A stretch of DNA of 64,000 nt from Nocardia higoensis NBRC 100133. Its GTDB lineage: Bacteria > Actinomycetota > Actinomycetes > Mycobacteriales > Mycobacteriaceae. A model generated the notes under the pieces. That model searched no databases, was not told the origin of the DNA, and saw only the letters and a program-made list of their open reading frames with translations. The position numbers and the translations under genes are program-made. Below are positions 9,345 through 18,013 of this stretch, piece after piece. Within the stretch, counting starts at the first letter, position 1. Each line of letters begins with the position of its first letter. The stretch is taken from contig NZ_BAGA01000065.1 in NCBI RefSeq assembly GCF_000308595.1, forward strand, positions 1-64,000, written 5' to 3'.

Positions 9345-10720
9345 CCCCGCGCCCGATCCGCACGGTGCTCGTCGCCAACCGCGGCGAGATCGCCGTCCGG
9401 GTCATCCGCACCTGCGCCGAACTCGGCCTGAAGACGGTGGCCGTGTACTCCTCGGCCGACGCGGACTCCGCCGCCGTGCGCATGGCCGACCGCGCCTTCC
9501 GCATCGGCCCCGGCCCGGCCAAACGCAGCTACTCCTACATCCCGGCGATCATCGAGGCGGCCAGGGCGACCGGCGCCGACGCCATCCACCCCGGATACGG
9601 ATTCCTCTCCGAGGACGCCGATTTCGCCGAGGTGTGCCAGGCCGAGGGCCTGGTCTTCGTCGGCACGCCCGCCGCTGTGCTCGCCGACCTCGGCGACAAG
9701 TCCAGCGCGCGGGCGCTGATGTCGGCGGCCGGGCTGCCGCTGCTGCCCGGCAGCCGCGACCCGATCGAGACCGTCGGCGCGGCGCACACCCTGGCCGACG
9801 AGATCGGCTACCCGGTCATCATCAAGGCCGTAGCCGGCGGCGGTGGTCGTGGCATGCGGGTGGTGCGCGCGAGCGCCGATTTCCCCGCCGCCTGGCAGGA
9901 GACCAGAGCCAACGCCGCCGCGGTCTTCGGCGACGGCAGGCTCTACGTCGAGCGCTACCTGGACTCGGCCCGCCACGTCGAGGTGCAGATCCTCGCCGAC
10001 ACACACGGCACGGTCGTCCACCTCGGCGCCCGCGACTGCTCGCTGCAGCGCAGGCATCAGAAGCTGGTGGAAGAATCGCCCGCCCCCGGCCTGTCCCCGG
10101 ACCTCGCCGCCCGGATCGGCGAGGCCGCCGTCCACGGTGCCCGCGCCGTCGGCTACGTCGGCGCGGGCACCTTCGAGTTCCTGTTCGACCCGGCCGCCGG
10201 CGAGTTCTATTTCATGGAAGTCAACTGCCGCCTGCAGGTCGAGCACCCCGTCACCGAAATGGTCACCGGCACCGACCTGGTCGCCGAACAACTCCGCATC
10301 GCCGCGGGCGAGCCGCTGACGCTCACCCCCGACCAGCTCACCCCGCGCGGCGTCGCCATCGAATGCCGGATCAACGCCGAAGATCCCGAACGCGAATTCG
10401 CCCCCGCCCCGGGCACACTCGCCGACTGTGTGTTCCCCGGCGGTCCGTTCGTCCGCGTCGACACCCATGTGGGCCCCGGCTACACCATCCCGCCGCACTA
10501 CGACTCGCTGCTGGCGAAGGTGGTCGTGTGGGCGCCGGACCGTCCGGCCGCCATCGCGCGGATGCGCCGGGCCCTGGCCGAGACCCGCATCACCGGCCGC
10601 GGTATCGCCACCACCGCGGAATTCCTGCACGACATCCTCGACCACCCCCGCTTCCGGGCGGCCGAACACGACACCGCTCTCGTCGGTGAAATCATCACGG
10701 GGACCGGGATTTCCGTCTGA
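9341..10720 (+). CDS. accC: Biotin carboxylase subunit of acetyl-CoA carboxylase
   Basis: A 459-residue protein starting at a GTG that overlaps the accB stop (GTGA), the last gene of the operon. The N-terminal domain starts VLVANRGEIAVRVIRTC, the ATP-grasp glycine-rich loop is KAVAGGGGRGMRVV, and the catalytic-site segment is MEVNCRLQVEHPVTEM, all typical of AccC; length is normal. It carboxylates the biotin on AccB with bicarbonate and ATP. Having this gene separate from the carrier is the E. coli arrangement rather than the fused AccA-type alpha subunit usual in this order. Confidence 0.93.
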   Translation: MTPRPIRTVLVANRGEIAVRVIRTCAELGLKTVAVYSSADADSAAVRMADRAFRIGPGPAKRSYSYIPAIIEAARATGADAIHPGYGFLSEDADFAEVCQAEGLVFVGTPAAVLADLGDKSSARALMSAAGLPLLPGSRDPIETVGAAHTLADEIGYPVIIKAVAGGGGRGMRVVRASADFPAAWQETRANAAAVFGDGRLYVERYLDSARHVEVQILADTHGTVVHLGARDCSLQRRHQKLVEESPAPGLSPDLAARIGEAAVHGARAVGYVGAGTFEFLFDPAAGEFYFMEVNCRLQVEHPVTEMVTGTDLVAEQLRIAAGEPLTLTPDQLTPRGVAIECRINAEDPEREFAPAPGTLADCVFPGGPFVRVDTHVGPGYTIPPHYDSLLAKVVVWAPDRPAAIARMRRALAETRITGRGIATTAEFLHDILDHPRFRAAEHDTALVGEIITGTGISV

Positions 10721-10747
10721 TATCGAACACCGCGCGTGCGGGTGAAT

Positions 10748-10769
10748 GCTCCCGTGCGGCAGCGGGAGC
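10748..10769 (+). terminator. Possible terminator hairpin after accC
   Basis: A 7-bp perfect stem (GCTCCCG / CGGGAGC) with an 8-base loop begins 27 bases after the accC stop. There is no T-tract, as is common in high-GC actinobacteria. The rest of 10721-11061 shows no convincing gene. Confidence 0.35.
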
Positions 10770-11061
10770 CCACGATCCGGCTCGGGATGCCCCGCTCCGG
10801 AGGTGTCCACCGACATTCTCCTCGCGGCATCCCGGCCGCTCCGGAAGACGTGCAGGGACGGCAAGGGATCGCCCACAGCGTGCGATCCCGCCGAGCCATG
10901 GTCTCGACGACATGTCGGAAGTCGATCAGGTGTAGCAGCCGGTCCCGGGATGTGGTTCACTTGGATTTCGATTGCTGTCGGGTAGCTGTGGTGATTTGCG
11001 TGTATCGCGGCGGATCGCTGTCACCGAATGGTGCGCAGCCGAATCGGATTCGAGTCGCGAT

Positions 11062-11079
11062 CCGGGGAGGTTTCCCCGG
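11062..11079 (+). promoter_or_regulatory. Hairpin/palindrome upstream of the GDEN-repeat gene
   Basis: Perfect 7-bp arms CCGGGGA and TCCCCGG with a GGTT loop lie 72 bases before the start codon of the following gene. It could be a leader hairpin, an operator or the end of an upstream transcript. Nothing else in the 430-base gap is recognisable. Confidence 0.3.
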
Positions 11080-11150
11080 CTGCCTGGTGGTAATGCTGCG
11101 TTCGACAGTGCAGTGCTCGTTCCTTCCTTCCGATGGTAGAGGAGAGAGTC

Positions 11151-11837
11151 ATGCCCGAGATGTCCGGTCTTATCCCTGTCGAAATGGATGTGCGCTCGGA
11201 TGTATGGGAGCCGCAATATCCACCTCCCGGCGCCGATGGTGATTCGGTCGTCAATGGGTTGCACGCTGAGAATGCGGCAACGGAGCCGGCGTACCGTTAC
11301 GCAAAGACGGTGCAGGGTGCGTCGCTTGCGTATTACGAGCCGGAGGATGTCACCGCGACTCCGGAGATGAAAGAATCCAACCATGCATTCGTTTGTCCTA
11401 TCGGGCGGGTAGTGGTCGGCCGCAAGCATGTCGGTGACGAAAATGGCCGCACCACATACTTTCATGCTCCGCTGCGTCTGTCCGGGGGCGATTTGCTGCA
11501 GACGGAACAGATGGAGTGGTTCACCACGAAGACCAGTGACGAGAAATTTGCCCGTGAAGGATGCGTCGTCGTCGGGCGTAGGCATCATGGTGACGAGAAT
11601 TCGCCGACCGAATACCTGCTCGCGCGGGTGTATTCCAAGCGTGGGGACAGGAAGGCATACCTGAATACGATCGACAGCAAAGAGGGCGCCTGGTTGAAGG
11701 AGTCGTCGGGAGATGCGGCCATGGCTCCCCCGAACAAGGTTATGACAGGGCGTGAGCACCATGGGGACGAGAACGGAAAGACCAGGTATACGTGGAGTTA
11801 TTGCTACGCCGGTGAAAGTGCGGACACCGGTCGTTAG
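11151..11837 (+). CDS. Unknown protein with three GRxHxGDEN repeats
   Basis: A 228-residue protein. The ATG at 11151 is preceded at good distance by GAGGAGAG (11138-11145), so it is preferred over the in-frame ATG at 11133 that overlaps that site. There is no signal peptide or membrane segment. Three copies of a motif with consensus GRxHxGDENxxTxY occur at about residues 90-103, 142-155 and 200-213, spaced 52 and 58 residues, each preceded by a short hydrophobic strand (VVV, VVV, VMT). This suggests three small repeated beta domains; the Asp/Glu/Asn/His residues could bind a metal, which is inference. The gene is visibly richer in A/T than its neighbours and stands alone between a plus-strand operon and a convergent minus-strand set, so recent transfer is possible. 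Function not recognised. Confidence 0.7.
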   Translation: MPEMSGLIPVEMDVRSDVWEPQYPPPGADGDSVVNGLHAENAATEPAYRYAKTVQGASLAYYEPEDVTATPEMKESNHAFVCPIGRVVVGRKHVGDENGRTTYFHAPLRLSGGDLLQTEQMEWFTTKTSDEKFAREGCVVVGRRHHGDENSPTEYLLARVYSKRGDRKAYLNTIDSKEGAWLKESSGDAAMAPPNKVMTGREHHGDENGKTRYTWSYCYAGESADTGR

Positions 11838-11846
11838 CCTCGACCG

Positions 11847-12686
11847 TCATTTCAACCCCGACCGCACGAACGCGTTCACGATGTGGCGCTGCAGCAGCAG
11901 ATACATCACCAGCACAGGCAGGCAGGCCAGCCCGGCCAGCGCCATGATCGGCCCCCACTGGTCGCCGTCGGTGCCCATGAAGCTGCGCAAGCCCAGTTGC
12001 AGCACGCTGTTGGACTGGCGCAATACGACTGCGGGCCAGAAGTATTCGTTCCAGGCGTTGATGAACAGCAGGATGCCGAGGGCGGCCAGCGCGGGGCGCA
12101 GGTTCGGCACCACCACCGTCCACAGGATCGACCAGGAGGAGCGGCCGTCGATCTGCGCGGCGGCGACGAGTTCCTTGGGGAAGCTCGCCATGTGCTGGCG
12201 CAGCAGCAGCACCGCCAGCGCCGAGCACAGGGTGGGTAATGCGGTGCCGATCAGGGTGTCGATGAGACCGAGCTGGGTGAGCAGCACGTAGTTCGGCAGC
12301 ATCGTCACCTGGAACGGGACCAGCCAGACGCCGACGAATGCCAGGTAGAGCACCTTCTGGAAGGGGAAGGTGTACATGACGAAGGCGTAGGAGGCCAGCA
12401 GCGCGACGAGCAGCTGCCCGGCCGCGGAGAAGGTCGCGACGAAGAAGGTGTTGCCGATCAACCCCAGCACGTCCACCTTGTCGGCGGCGTCGGTGTAGTT
12501 GCCGATCGACAGCGGCCACGGCACGGGGGACAGCGAGGTGACGTCCTCGGGGCGGCGCAGCGAGGTCGCGAACAGCCAGTAGATCGGGAACGCCGCCAGT
12601 AGGGCGGTGGTCGTGAGCAGCAGATGGCTGCCCGCGCCCCGCAGCCGGTCGGCGATGCTCGAGCGGGCGGGGGCGTCAATTGTCAT
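11847..12686 (-). CDS. ABC importer permease, CUT1 type (MalG/UgpE-like)
   Basis: A 279-residue membrane protein with about six hydrophobic helices. The N-terminal helix LLLTTTALLAAFPIYWLFATSLR and the cytoplasmic loop AAAQIDGRSSWSILWTVVVPNLRPAL (EAA-type loop contacting the ATPase) are typical of the second permease of carbohydrate or glycerol-phosphate importers. It overlaps the end of the partner permease by 11 bases and is the last gene of the minus-strand set. It converges on the GDEN-repeat gene with a gap of only 9 bases. Confidence 0.85.
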   Translation of the reverse strand: MTIDAPARSSIADRLRGAGSHLLLTTTALLAAFPIYWLFATSLRRPEDVTSLSPVPWPLSIGNYTDAADKVDVLGLIGNTFFVATFSAAGQLLVALLASYAFVMYTFPFQKVLYLAFVGVWLVPFQVTMLPNYVLLTQLGLIDTLIGTALPTLCSALAVLLLRQHMASFPKELVAAAQIDGRSSWSILWTVVVPNLRPALAALGILLFINAWNEYFWPAVVLRQSNSVLQLGLRSFMGTDGDQWGPIMALAGLACLPVLVMYLLLQRHIVNAFVRSGLK

Positions 12687-13623
12687 GGAAGGAGACCTTT
12701 TCCGAGATCCAGACCAGAATTCCGGCGAGCACGCCGAATCCGACGAACAGCAGCACTCCGGCCGCGGCGGACAGTCCGGCGTCGAAGCTGTGGAAGGCGT
12801 AGTCCCACAACAGGTAATAGATGTTGGTGGTCGACTGCGAGGGGCCGCCCTGGGTCATCGAGTCGATGAGCGGGAAGGTCAGCGTGGGGCTCAGCAGCAC
12901 TGTTGTCAGCACCAGGAACATCAGGGTGGGCGAGAGCATCGGCAGGGTGACCCAACGCAGGATCTGGCGGGGGCTCGCGCCGTCGACTCCGGCGGCCTCT
13001 TCGTAGTCGGTGCTGATGCCCGCGAGTCCGGCCCACATCACCAGCACGGCGAAACCGAGCAGTTGCCAGCCGGTGATGGCGATGATCACCGAGTGCGCGG
13101 TGCCTGCGTCGTAGACCCAGTTGCGGTCGGTGCCGAGCACCCGGCCGACGACACCGCCGCCGGGATGCAGTAGCCATCGCCATACCGCGGCCGCGGCGAC
13201 CGGGGCCACCAGGAACGGCGCGAAGATGAAGGCGTGGTAGAGGGTCCGGGCGCGCCCGCGCACCCGCCGGCTGGCCAGCGCGATCACCAGCGGCGCGAGC
13301 ACGGTGAACGGCAGCATGCCGAGGATCAGCACGCCGGTGCGGCCGAGGGAGTCCCAGAACGCCGGAAGATTCAGCAGCCGTTCGTAATTGCCGGTGCCGA
13401 CCGGACGCATGGGCGAGGTGGGCAGCAGATTCCACGAATAGGTGGACAGCTCGAAGGCCTGGATCAGCGGCCGATACGTCCACACGACCAGCAGCAGCAG
13501 CGCGGGCGCCAGGTACAGGTACGGCACGACACCGCGCCCCGCCCGGCGGAACCGGGTGGGGCGCGACGAGCTGTACCGCACGGGTTCGGTGGTGACCGGC
13601 GCGGGCGCGTCGAGGACGAACAT
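12676..13623 (-). CDS. ABC importer permease, CUT1 type (MalF/UgpA-like)
   Basis: A 315-residue membrane protein; a basic cytoplasmic N-terminus is followed by VVPYLYLAPALLLLVVWTY and about five further helices. The loop DYEEAAGVDGASPRQILRWVTLPML is the EAA motif. The ATG is preceded by GAGG at 6 bases. It is the first of two permeases and lies 3 bases after the metallophosphoesterase gene, so all are probably one transcript. Substrate cannot be told from the permease alone. Confidence 0.85.
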   Translation of the reverse strand: MFVLDAPAPVTTEPVRYSSSRPTRFRRAGRGVVPYLYLAPALLLLVVWTYRPLIQAFELSTYSWNLLPTSPMRPVGTGNYERLLNLPAFWDSLGRTGVLILGMLPFTVLAPLVIALASRRVRGRARTLYHAFIFAPFLVAPVAAAAVWRWLLHPGGGVVGRVLGTDRNWVYDAGTAHSVIIAITGWQLLGFAVLVMWAGLAGISTDYEEAAGVDGASPRQILRWVTLPMLSPTLMFLVLTTVLLSPTLTFPLIDSMTQGGPSQSTTNIYYLLWDYAFHSFDAGLSAAAGVLLFVGFGVLAGILVWISEKVSFHDN

Positions 13624-13626
13624 CGA

Positions 13627-14487
13627 CTACCTCGCTTCGGCGGCCAGGGCCGCGAGCTGGTCGAGCACGTCCTGTTCGGGACGGTCGTAGACGGTGCCGG
13701 CCGGTGTCGCTTCCACGGCGGTGGCGACCAGCGTGTCACCGAGCAGATCGATACGGCTGAAACCGAATCCCGCGAATGCGCGTTGCCTGCCCGCGGGCGC
13801 CAGCGGGTCGAGCCGGTAGGCCACCGCGGGCCCGATCCACACCGGGATGCCTGCCAGCGAGGCCGCGGCGGTGAGGTGATTGTGCCCGCAGATCACCAAA
13901 CGCACATCCGAGCCGCGCAACACCTCGGCAAGCTGCTCGGGGGTACGCAGCCGCAGGTATTCGGTGGTGGGCAGCGGTGACGGGATCGGCGGATGGTGCA
14001 ACGCCAGCAACGTCCCGTGCGGAGCGGGCTCGCGCAGCTGATCGGCCAGCCAGTCGAGCTGAGCGGGCCGCAGGACCCCGTCGTGCTGGTACGGCGTGGT
14101 GCTGTCGAGTGCGATGATGCGCAGGCCGGCGACATCGACGACCTGATCGTGGGTGCTGTCGGGATCCCGCAGTGCCGCGTCCGAGCGCAGCAACTCGGTG
14201 CCGAACGCGACGCGCTCGTCGTGATTGCCCATCACGTAGACGATGCGCGCGTTCAATTCCGCGGCCACCGGCTCCACCGCGTCGCGTAACCGGCGATAGG
14301 CCTCGGGCGCGCCGTTGTCGGCCAGATCACCGGACAACACGATCGCGTCGATCGAGCGGTGCGAGGCCCGTAGCTGCTGCAGCACATGCGTCAGGTTGGC
14401 GTAGGTGTCGACGACGCCGTGCAGGGGTTGCTCACCCGCGGGCCGGATATGGGTGTCGGTGAGCTGGACGATGGTCACCTCGGGCAT
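13627..14487 (-). CDS. Calcineurin-type metallophosphoesterase (GpdQ/CpdA/Rv0805-like)
   Basis: A 286-residue protein with the metal-binding motifs of the class III cyclic-nucleotide/glycerophosphodiester phosphodiesterase family: Asp11-x-His13 (QLTDTHI), Asp54 (LSGDLADN), Asn88-His89 (MGNHDE), LLALHHPP and the final GHNHL. A strong GAGGGGAA ribosome site precedes the ATG. It sits between the binding protein and the permeases of an ABC importer, which fits cleavage of an imported or extracellular phosphodiester such as glycerophosphocholine (GpdQ-like). Cyclic AMP hydrolysis, as in Rv0805, is the alternative. There is no signal peptide, so it acts in the cytosol. Confidence 0.8.
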   Translation of the reverse strand: MPEVTIVQLTDTHIRPAGEQPLHGVVDTYANLTHVLQQLRASHRSIDAIVLSGDLADNGAPEAYRRLRDAVEPVAAELNARIVYVMGNHDERVAFGTELLRSDAALRDPDSTHDQVVDVAGLRIIALDSTTPYQHDGVLRPAQLDWLADQLREPAPHGTLLALHHPPIPSPLPTTEYLRLRTPEQLAEVLRGSDVRLVICGHNHLTAAASLAGIPVWIGPAVAYRLDPLAPAGRQRAFAGFGFSRIDLLGDTLVATAVEATPAGTVYDRPEQDVLDQLAALAAEAR

Positions 14488-14566
14488 GGGATTCCCCTCG
14501 GGAGGCCGCGCGTCCCCGTGAGTGGGACGCGCGGCCGGGTCGGTGGTCGGGTGGTGGAGATGCGTG

Positions 14567-15940
14567 CTACGGCGCCGGCATCAGCTGGGCGCCCTGATCG
14601 CGCGCCGCCGCCAGCGTGGAGGCAGGGTCCTTGCCCTGGAACACCACGGCTTCGACGGCGTCCATCATGCCGTCGCGGATCTGCAGATAGTTGTTGCCGG
14701 GCATGGAGATCCAGGGCTCCATCGTCGCCAGCTGAGCGACGTTGGGCTGCAGCAGCGGGTTGCGGGCGGCCCATTCCTGCAGGCCCGCCGGATCATCCAT
14801 GAGGCCGGTGCGCAGCGGCAGGTAGCCGATGCCCTGCGAGATGGTGGTGTAGGCGCTCTCGCTGGTGAGGAAGGTGATCAGCTCCCAGGCCGCGCGCTGC
14901 TTGGCCGGGTCGTTGGACAGGATGTACAGGGAGGCGCCGGAATTGGTCGGCACCGTCGGCTTGCCCGCGAAGCTGGGCATCGGCGCGGCCCGCAGGTCCC
15001 ACTTGTCCTTCGCCCCGGTGACGAACGTGCCCTGGATGGCGCTGGTCTCGAGGATCATGCCGATCTCGCCCCGGGAGAAGGCCTCGTAGCCCTGCTTCTG
15101 GTTCAGCCGCGGCATGGAGCCCGATTCCACCAGGCGCTGTCCCATGGCGGCGACCTCCACGGCCGGGGGCTCGGCGTAGGTGAGGGTGGCGCGGTCCTCG
15201 GAGATGACGCGTCCGCCGTTGGAACGCACCAGCGACTGGAAGCACCAGTCCTTGGCGGTCTTGGTGAGGCAGTCGATGTAGACGCCGCCCTTGCCGGTGC
15301 GCTCGGTGATCGATGCCGCGGCTCGGGCGACCTGATCCCAGGTGGCCGGCGGTGCGGCCGGGTCGAGACCGGCCTGGGTGAACAGCGAGGCGTTGTAGTA
15401 CAGCACCGGGGTGGAGAACACGAACGGCACGCCGTAGGTGTGGCCGTCCCAGTCGGCGAGGGTCTGCGCGCGCTCCGCGTAGGGGTGCTTCTCGCCGTCG
15501 AAGTTGGCCTGCACCTCGTCGGCGCCGACCAGCGTGTCCAGCGGCTTGGCGCCGAGCTGGTCGATGGTGAAGTCGAGGTCGCTGAAGCCGAGCTGCGCGA
15601 CGTCGGGCGGGGTGCCCGCCACCATCTGGTTCTGGATGCTGGAAATGGTGTCCGTGGCCGGGTTGGGGCTGTTGCCCTGCGGCTTCTGCGCCGTCACCGT
15701 GATGTTCGGGTGCTCGGCGCGGAACTCGCCGAGCAGCTTGTCGAAGGTGTCGGTCCAGGCGCCGGCGAGTCCGTAGTTGTAGGACTCGAAGACGATCGAC
15801 ACCTTCTGGTCCGGGGCGAGCTCGGGAATCCTGGCCCCCTCGGCGCCCTCGTCGGTGGTGGTCGGGCCGAGGCCGCCGCACGCGCTGAGCGCGAGGACGG
15901 CCGCGAACACCAGGCCCGCAAGGGGCGCGGTGCGTTTCAC
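14567..15940 (-). CDS. ABC importer extracellular solute-binding lipoprotein (UgpB-like)
   Basis: A 457-residue protein with a GTG start behind GAGGAG. The N-terminus MKRTAPLAGLVFAAVLALSAC is a lipoprotein signal with lipobox LSAC, so the mature protein is tethered outside the membrane. The rest resembles family 1 binding proteins for maltose or glycerol-3-phosphate (DTFDKLLGEFRAEHPNITV, GHTYGVPFVFSTPVLYYN, AAWELITFLTS). It is separated by 43 bases from the ATPase gene upstream. Size fits UgpB-type proteins. Confidence 0.87.
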   Translation of the reverse strand: MKRTAPLAGLVFAAVLALSACGGLGPTTTDEGAEGARIPELAPDQKVSIVFESYNYGLAGAWTDTFDKLLGEFRAEHPNITVTAQKPQGNSPNPATDTISSIQNQMVAGTPPDVAQLGFSDLDFTIDQLGAKPLDTLVGADEVQANFDGEKHPYAERAQTLADWDGHTYGVPFVFSTPVLYYNASLFTQAGLDPAAPPATWDQVARAAASITERTGKGGVYIDCLTKTAKDWCFQSLVRSNGGRVISEDRATLTYAEPPAVEVAAMGQRLVESGSMPRLNQKQGYEAFSRGEIGMILETSAIQGTFVTGAKDKWDLRAAPMPSFAGKPTVPTNSGASLYILSNDPAKQRAAWELITFLTSESAYTTISQGIGYLPLRTGLMDDPAGLQEWAARNPLLQPNVAQLATMEPWISMPGNNYLQIRDGMMDAVEAVVFQGKDPASTLAAARDQGAQLMPAP

Positions 15941-15983
15941 TGTGTACTCCTCATCATCGGTGGTGCGGACCTGATCGCGGGGA

Positions 15984-17117
15984 TCAGGCGACGGCGACGC
16001 GTTCGGCGTCGCGGTCGATCGGGGCGCCGGTTCCCGGTTCGCTCCACCGCAGCCGGAGCCCGGAGGCGGCGTCGAACAGGTGGACCTCGGCGGGATCGGC
16101 GTGCAGGCCGAGCGTCTCGCCCGCGCTCACCCCGGATGGGCGCGGCACGCGCACGGCGAAGGTGTGCGCGCCGGTGTCCAGATGCACCAGTTCCTCGCTG
16201 CCGAGGTTTTCCACCATGCGCACCTGTCCGCGGATCGCGGGCCCGGTCGTCGTGGGTCGCAACCGCTCGGGGCGGATGCCCGCGGTCACCGCGAGCGGGC
16301 CGCGGAAGTCCGCTGCCGGGTACGCCAGCGCGATGTCGACGCCCTCGGCGGTCAGGTGCAGCCGGCCCCCGCGCGCGTCCACGGTCGCGGGGAACAGGTT
16401 CATCGGCGGCGATCCGAGGAACCCGGCGACGAATGTCGACCGGGGCCGGTCGTAGAGCTCGGCGGGCGTGCCGACCTGTTCGACCCGGCCCTCGTCGAGC
16501 AGCGCGATCCGGTCGGCCATGGTCATGGCCTCCACCTGATCGTGGGTGACGTAGAGGAACGTCGCGCCCAGGCTGCGGTGCAGCGAGATCAGTTCCGCAC
16601 GGGTGGCGCTGCGCAGCTTGGCGTCCAGGTTGGACAACGGCTCGTCCATCAGGAACGCGCCGGGGTCGCGTACCATCGCGCGGGCCAGAGCCACCCGCTG
16701 GCGTTGGCCGCCCGAGAGGTTGGCGGGTTTGCGGCCGAGCAGGTCGGTCAGCCCGAGCGCGTCCGCGACCTCGGCGACCCGAGCGGCGATCCGGGCACGC
16801 GGGGTCCGCCGGGCCCGCAGCGGGAAGCCGATGTTCTTCGCGACCGTCAGATGCGGGTACAGCGCGTAACTCTGGAACACCATGGCCAGGTCGCGCTGTT
16901 GTGGCGCCACGTGGGTGATGTCCTTGCCGTCGAGCAGGATCCGGCCCCCGCTCGGGTCCTCCAGGCCCGCGACCATGCGCAGCAGCGTCGACTTCCCGCA
17001 GCCGCTCGGCCCGAGCAGCACCATGAACTCGCCGTCGGCGATGTCGAGATCGACCTCGCGCACCGCGGCCGCGTCGCCGAACCGCTTGGACACCGATTCG
17101 ATTCGCAATCGTGCCAT
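15984..17117 (-). CDS. ABC importer ATPase, MalK/UgpC type
   Basis: A 377-residue protein starting MARLRIESVSKRFG; the open frame extending upstream to 18146 is non-coding. Walker A is GPSGCGKST (36-44), the ABC signature LSGGQ is at 134-138 and Walker B FLMDEP at 155-160. A C-terminal regulatory TOBE/OB domain (about 240-377) follows, as in MalK/UgpC. It energises the two permeases further along the same strand. The preceding gene, an alpha/beta hydrolase, ends 5 bases before this start, so co-transcription with lipid enzymes is likely. Confidence 0.9.
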   Translation of the reverse strand: MARLRIESVSKRFGDAAAVREVDLDIADGEFMVLLGPSGCGKSTLLRMVAGLEDPSGGRILLDGKDITHVAPQQRDLAMVFQSYALYPHLTVAKNIGFPLRARRTPRARIAARVAEVADALGLTDLLGRKPANLSGGQRQRVALARAMVRDPGAFLMDEPLSNLDAKLRSATRAELISLHRSLGATFLYVTHDQVEAMTMADRIALLDEGRVEQVGTPAELYDRPRSTFVAGFLGSPPMNLFPATVDARGGRLHLTAEGVDIALAYPAADFRGPLAVTAGIRPERLRPTTTGPAIRGQVRMVENLGSEELVHLDTGAHTFAVRVPRPSGVSAGETLGLHADPAEVHLFDAASGLRLRWSEPGTGAPIDRDAERVAVA

Positions 17118-17122
17118 TTCGC

Positions 17123-18013
17123 CTACTCCGGCCGCTCGCCACGTGCCCACGCCGCGACGCGGGCGGCGATCACCGGGGAGTCCTTCACCCAGGTGAAGTG
17201 ATCGCGGTGCGCCACACCGGAGTTCGCGTCGATGTGCCAGCGGCTGAGCCGGGCGCTCGGCATCCGGGAGACCAGGAAGTCGACATTGGACTTCGGTCCG
17301 AGCACGTCGGAGTCCAGCGAGATCACCAGCACCGGCAGCGACAGCGCGCGCAGCAGGGTGTTGTAACGCCGCTTGCTGCCCTTGGGGCGGTAGTAGCTGG
17401 TCAGCGAATGCCACGACCAGTCGCGCATGACCCCGCCCGCCATCGGGGCCGGGATCAGCACGCCCCCGGGCCAGAGCCCCTTCACCCGGGCCACCAGGCC
17501 GATCCACTGGATCTGACCGAGCGCCTCGAACCAGCGGCGCGGCCCGAAGGCCCACCAGAACACCGTGCCGGTGCCGATGATCGCCACGCCCGCCACCTGC
17601 TCGGTCTCGGCGGCGGCGAACAGCAGTGCCAGCTGGCCGCCGAGGCTGTGCCCGAACAAGTGGATCGGAGCCTGCGGGAAGCGCTCTCGCACCGCGCGCA
17701 CCAGTGCGGGCAGGTCGGTCTCGATCATCTCCCGGTAGCCGAAGTCGGTGTGCTCGCCCAGCGGCGGCACCGCTTCGCCCTGCGCGCGCAGGTCTGTGGT
17801 CACCACCGACAGGCCCTGCTCGTGCAGGCTCGTGGCCAGCGTCAGATAGTGCTTGGCCTTCATCGCCATGGCGGGCAGGATCAGCACCACCGGCGCCTCG
17901 GGCCGGGTGGCGGGCAGCAGGCGCAGGGTGAACGCGACGCCGTCGCCGGTCTCGACCCGGATCGCTTCCAGATCGGTGAGCGAGGGGCGCTTGCTCGACG
18001 GAGCGCTGGTCAT
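17123..18013 (-). CDS. Alpha/beta hydrolase
   Basis: A 296-residue cytosolic protein of the alpha/beta hydrolase fold. The nucleophile elbow is GHSLGG with Ser123, an oxyanion region LILPAMAM is near residue 45, and a late His occurs in AHRDHFTW. It resembles COG4757-type predicted hydrolases. Its start overlaps the stop of the thioesterase gene by 4 bases, and it is followed by the ABC ATPase, suggesting action on an ester taken up or released by the system. Substrate unknown. Confidence 0.8.
   Translation of the reverse strand: MTSAPSSKRPSLTDLEAIRVETGDGVAFTLRLLPATRPEAPVVLILPAMAMKAKHYLTLATSLHEQGLSVVTTDLRAQGEAVPPLGEHTDFGYREMIETDLPALVRAVRERFPQAPIHLFGHSLGGQLALLFAAAETEQVAGVAIIGTGTVFWWAFGPRRWFEALGQIQWIGLVARVKGLWPGGVLIPAPMAGGVMRDWSWHSLTSYYRPKGSKRRYNTLLRALSLPVLVISLDSDVLGPKSNVDFLVSRMPSARLSRWHIDANSGVAHRDHFTWVKDSPVIAARVAAWARGERPE

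Noticed and set aside
14522..16549. A 675-codon plus-strand frame over the solute-binding and ATPase genes
   Set aside because: The minus strand holds the lipobox, Walker A, LSGGQ and Walker B motifs; the plus frame is a shadow.
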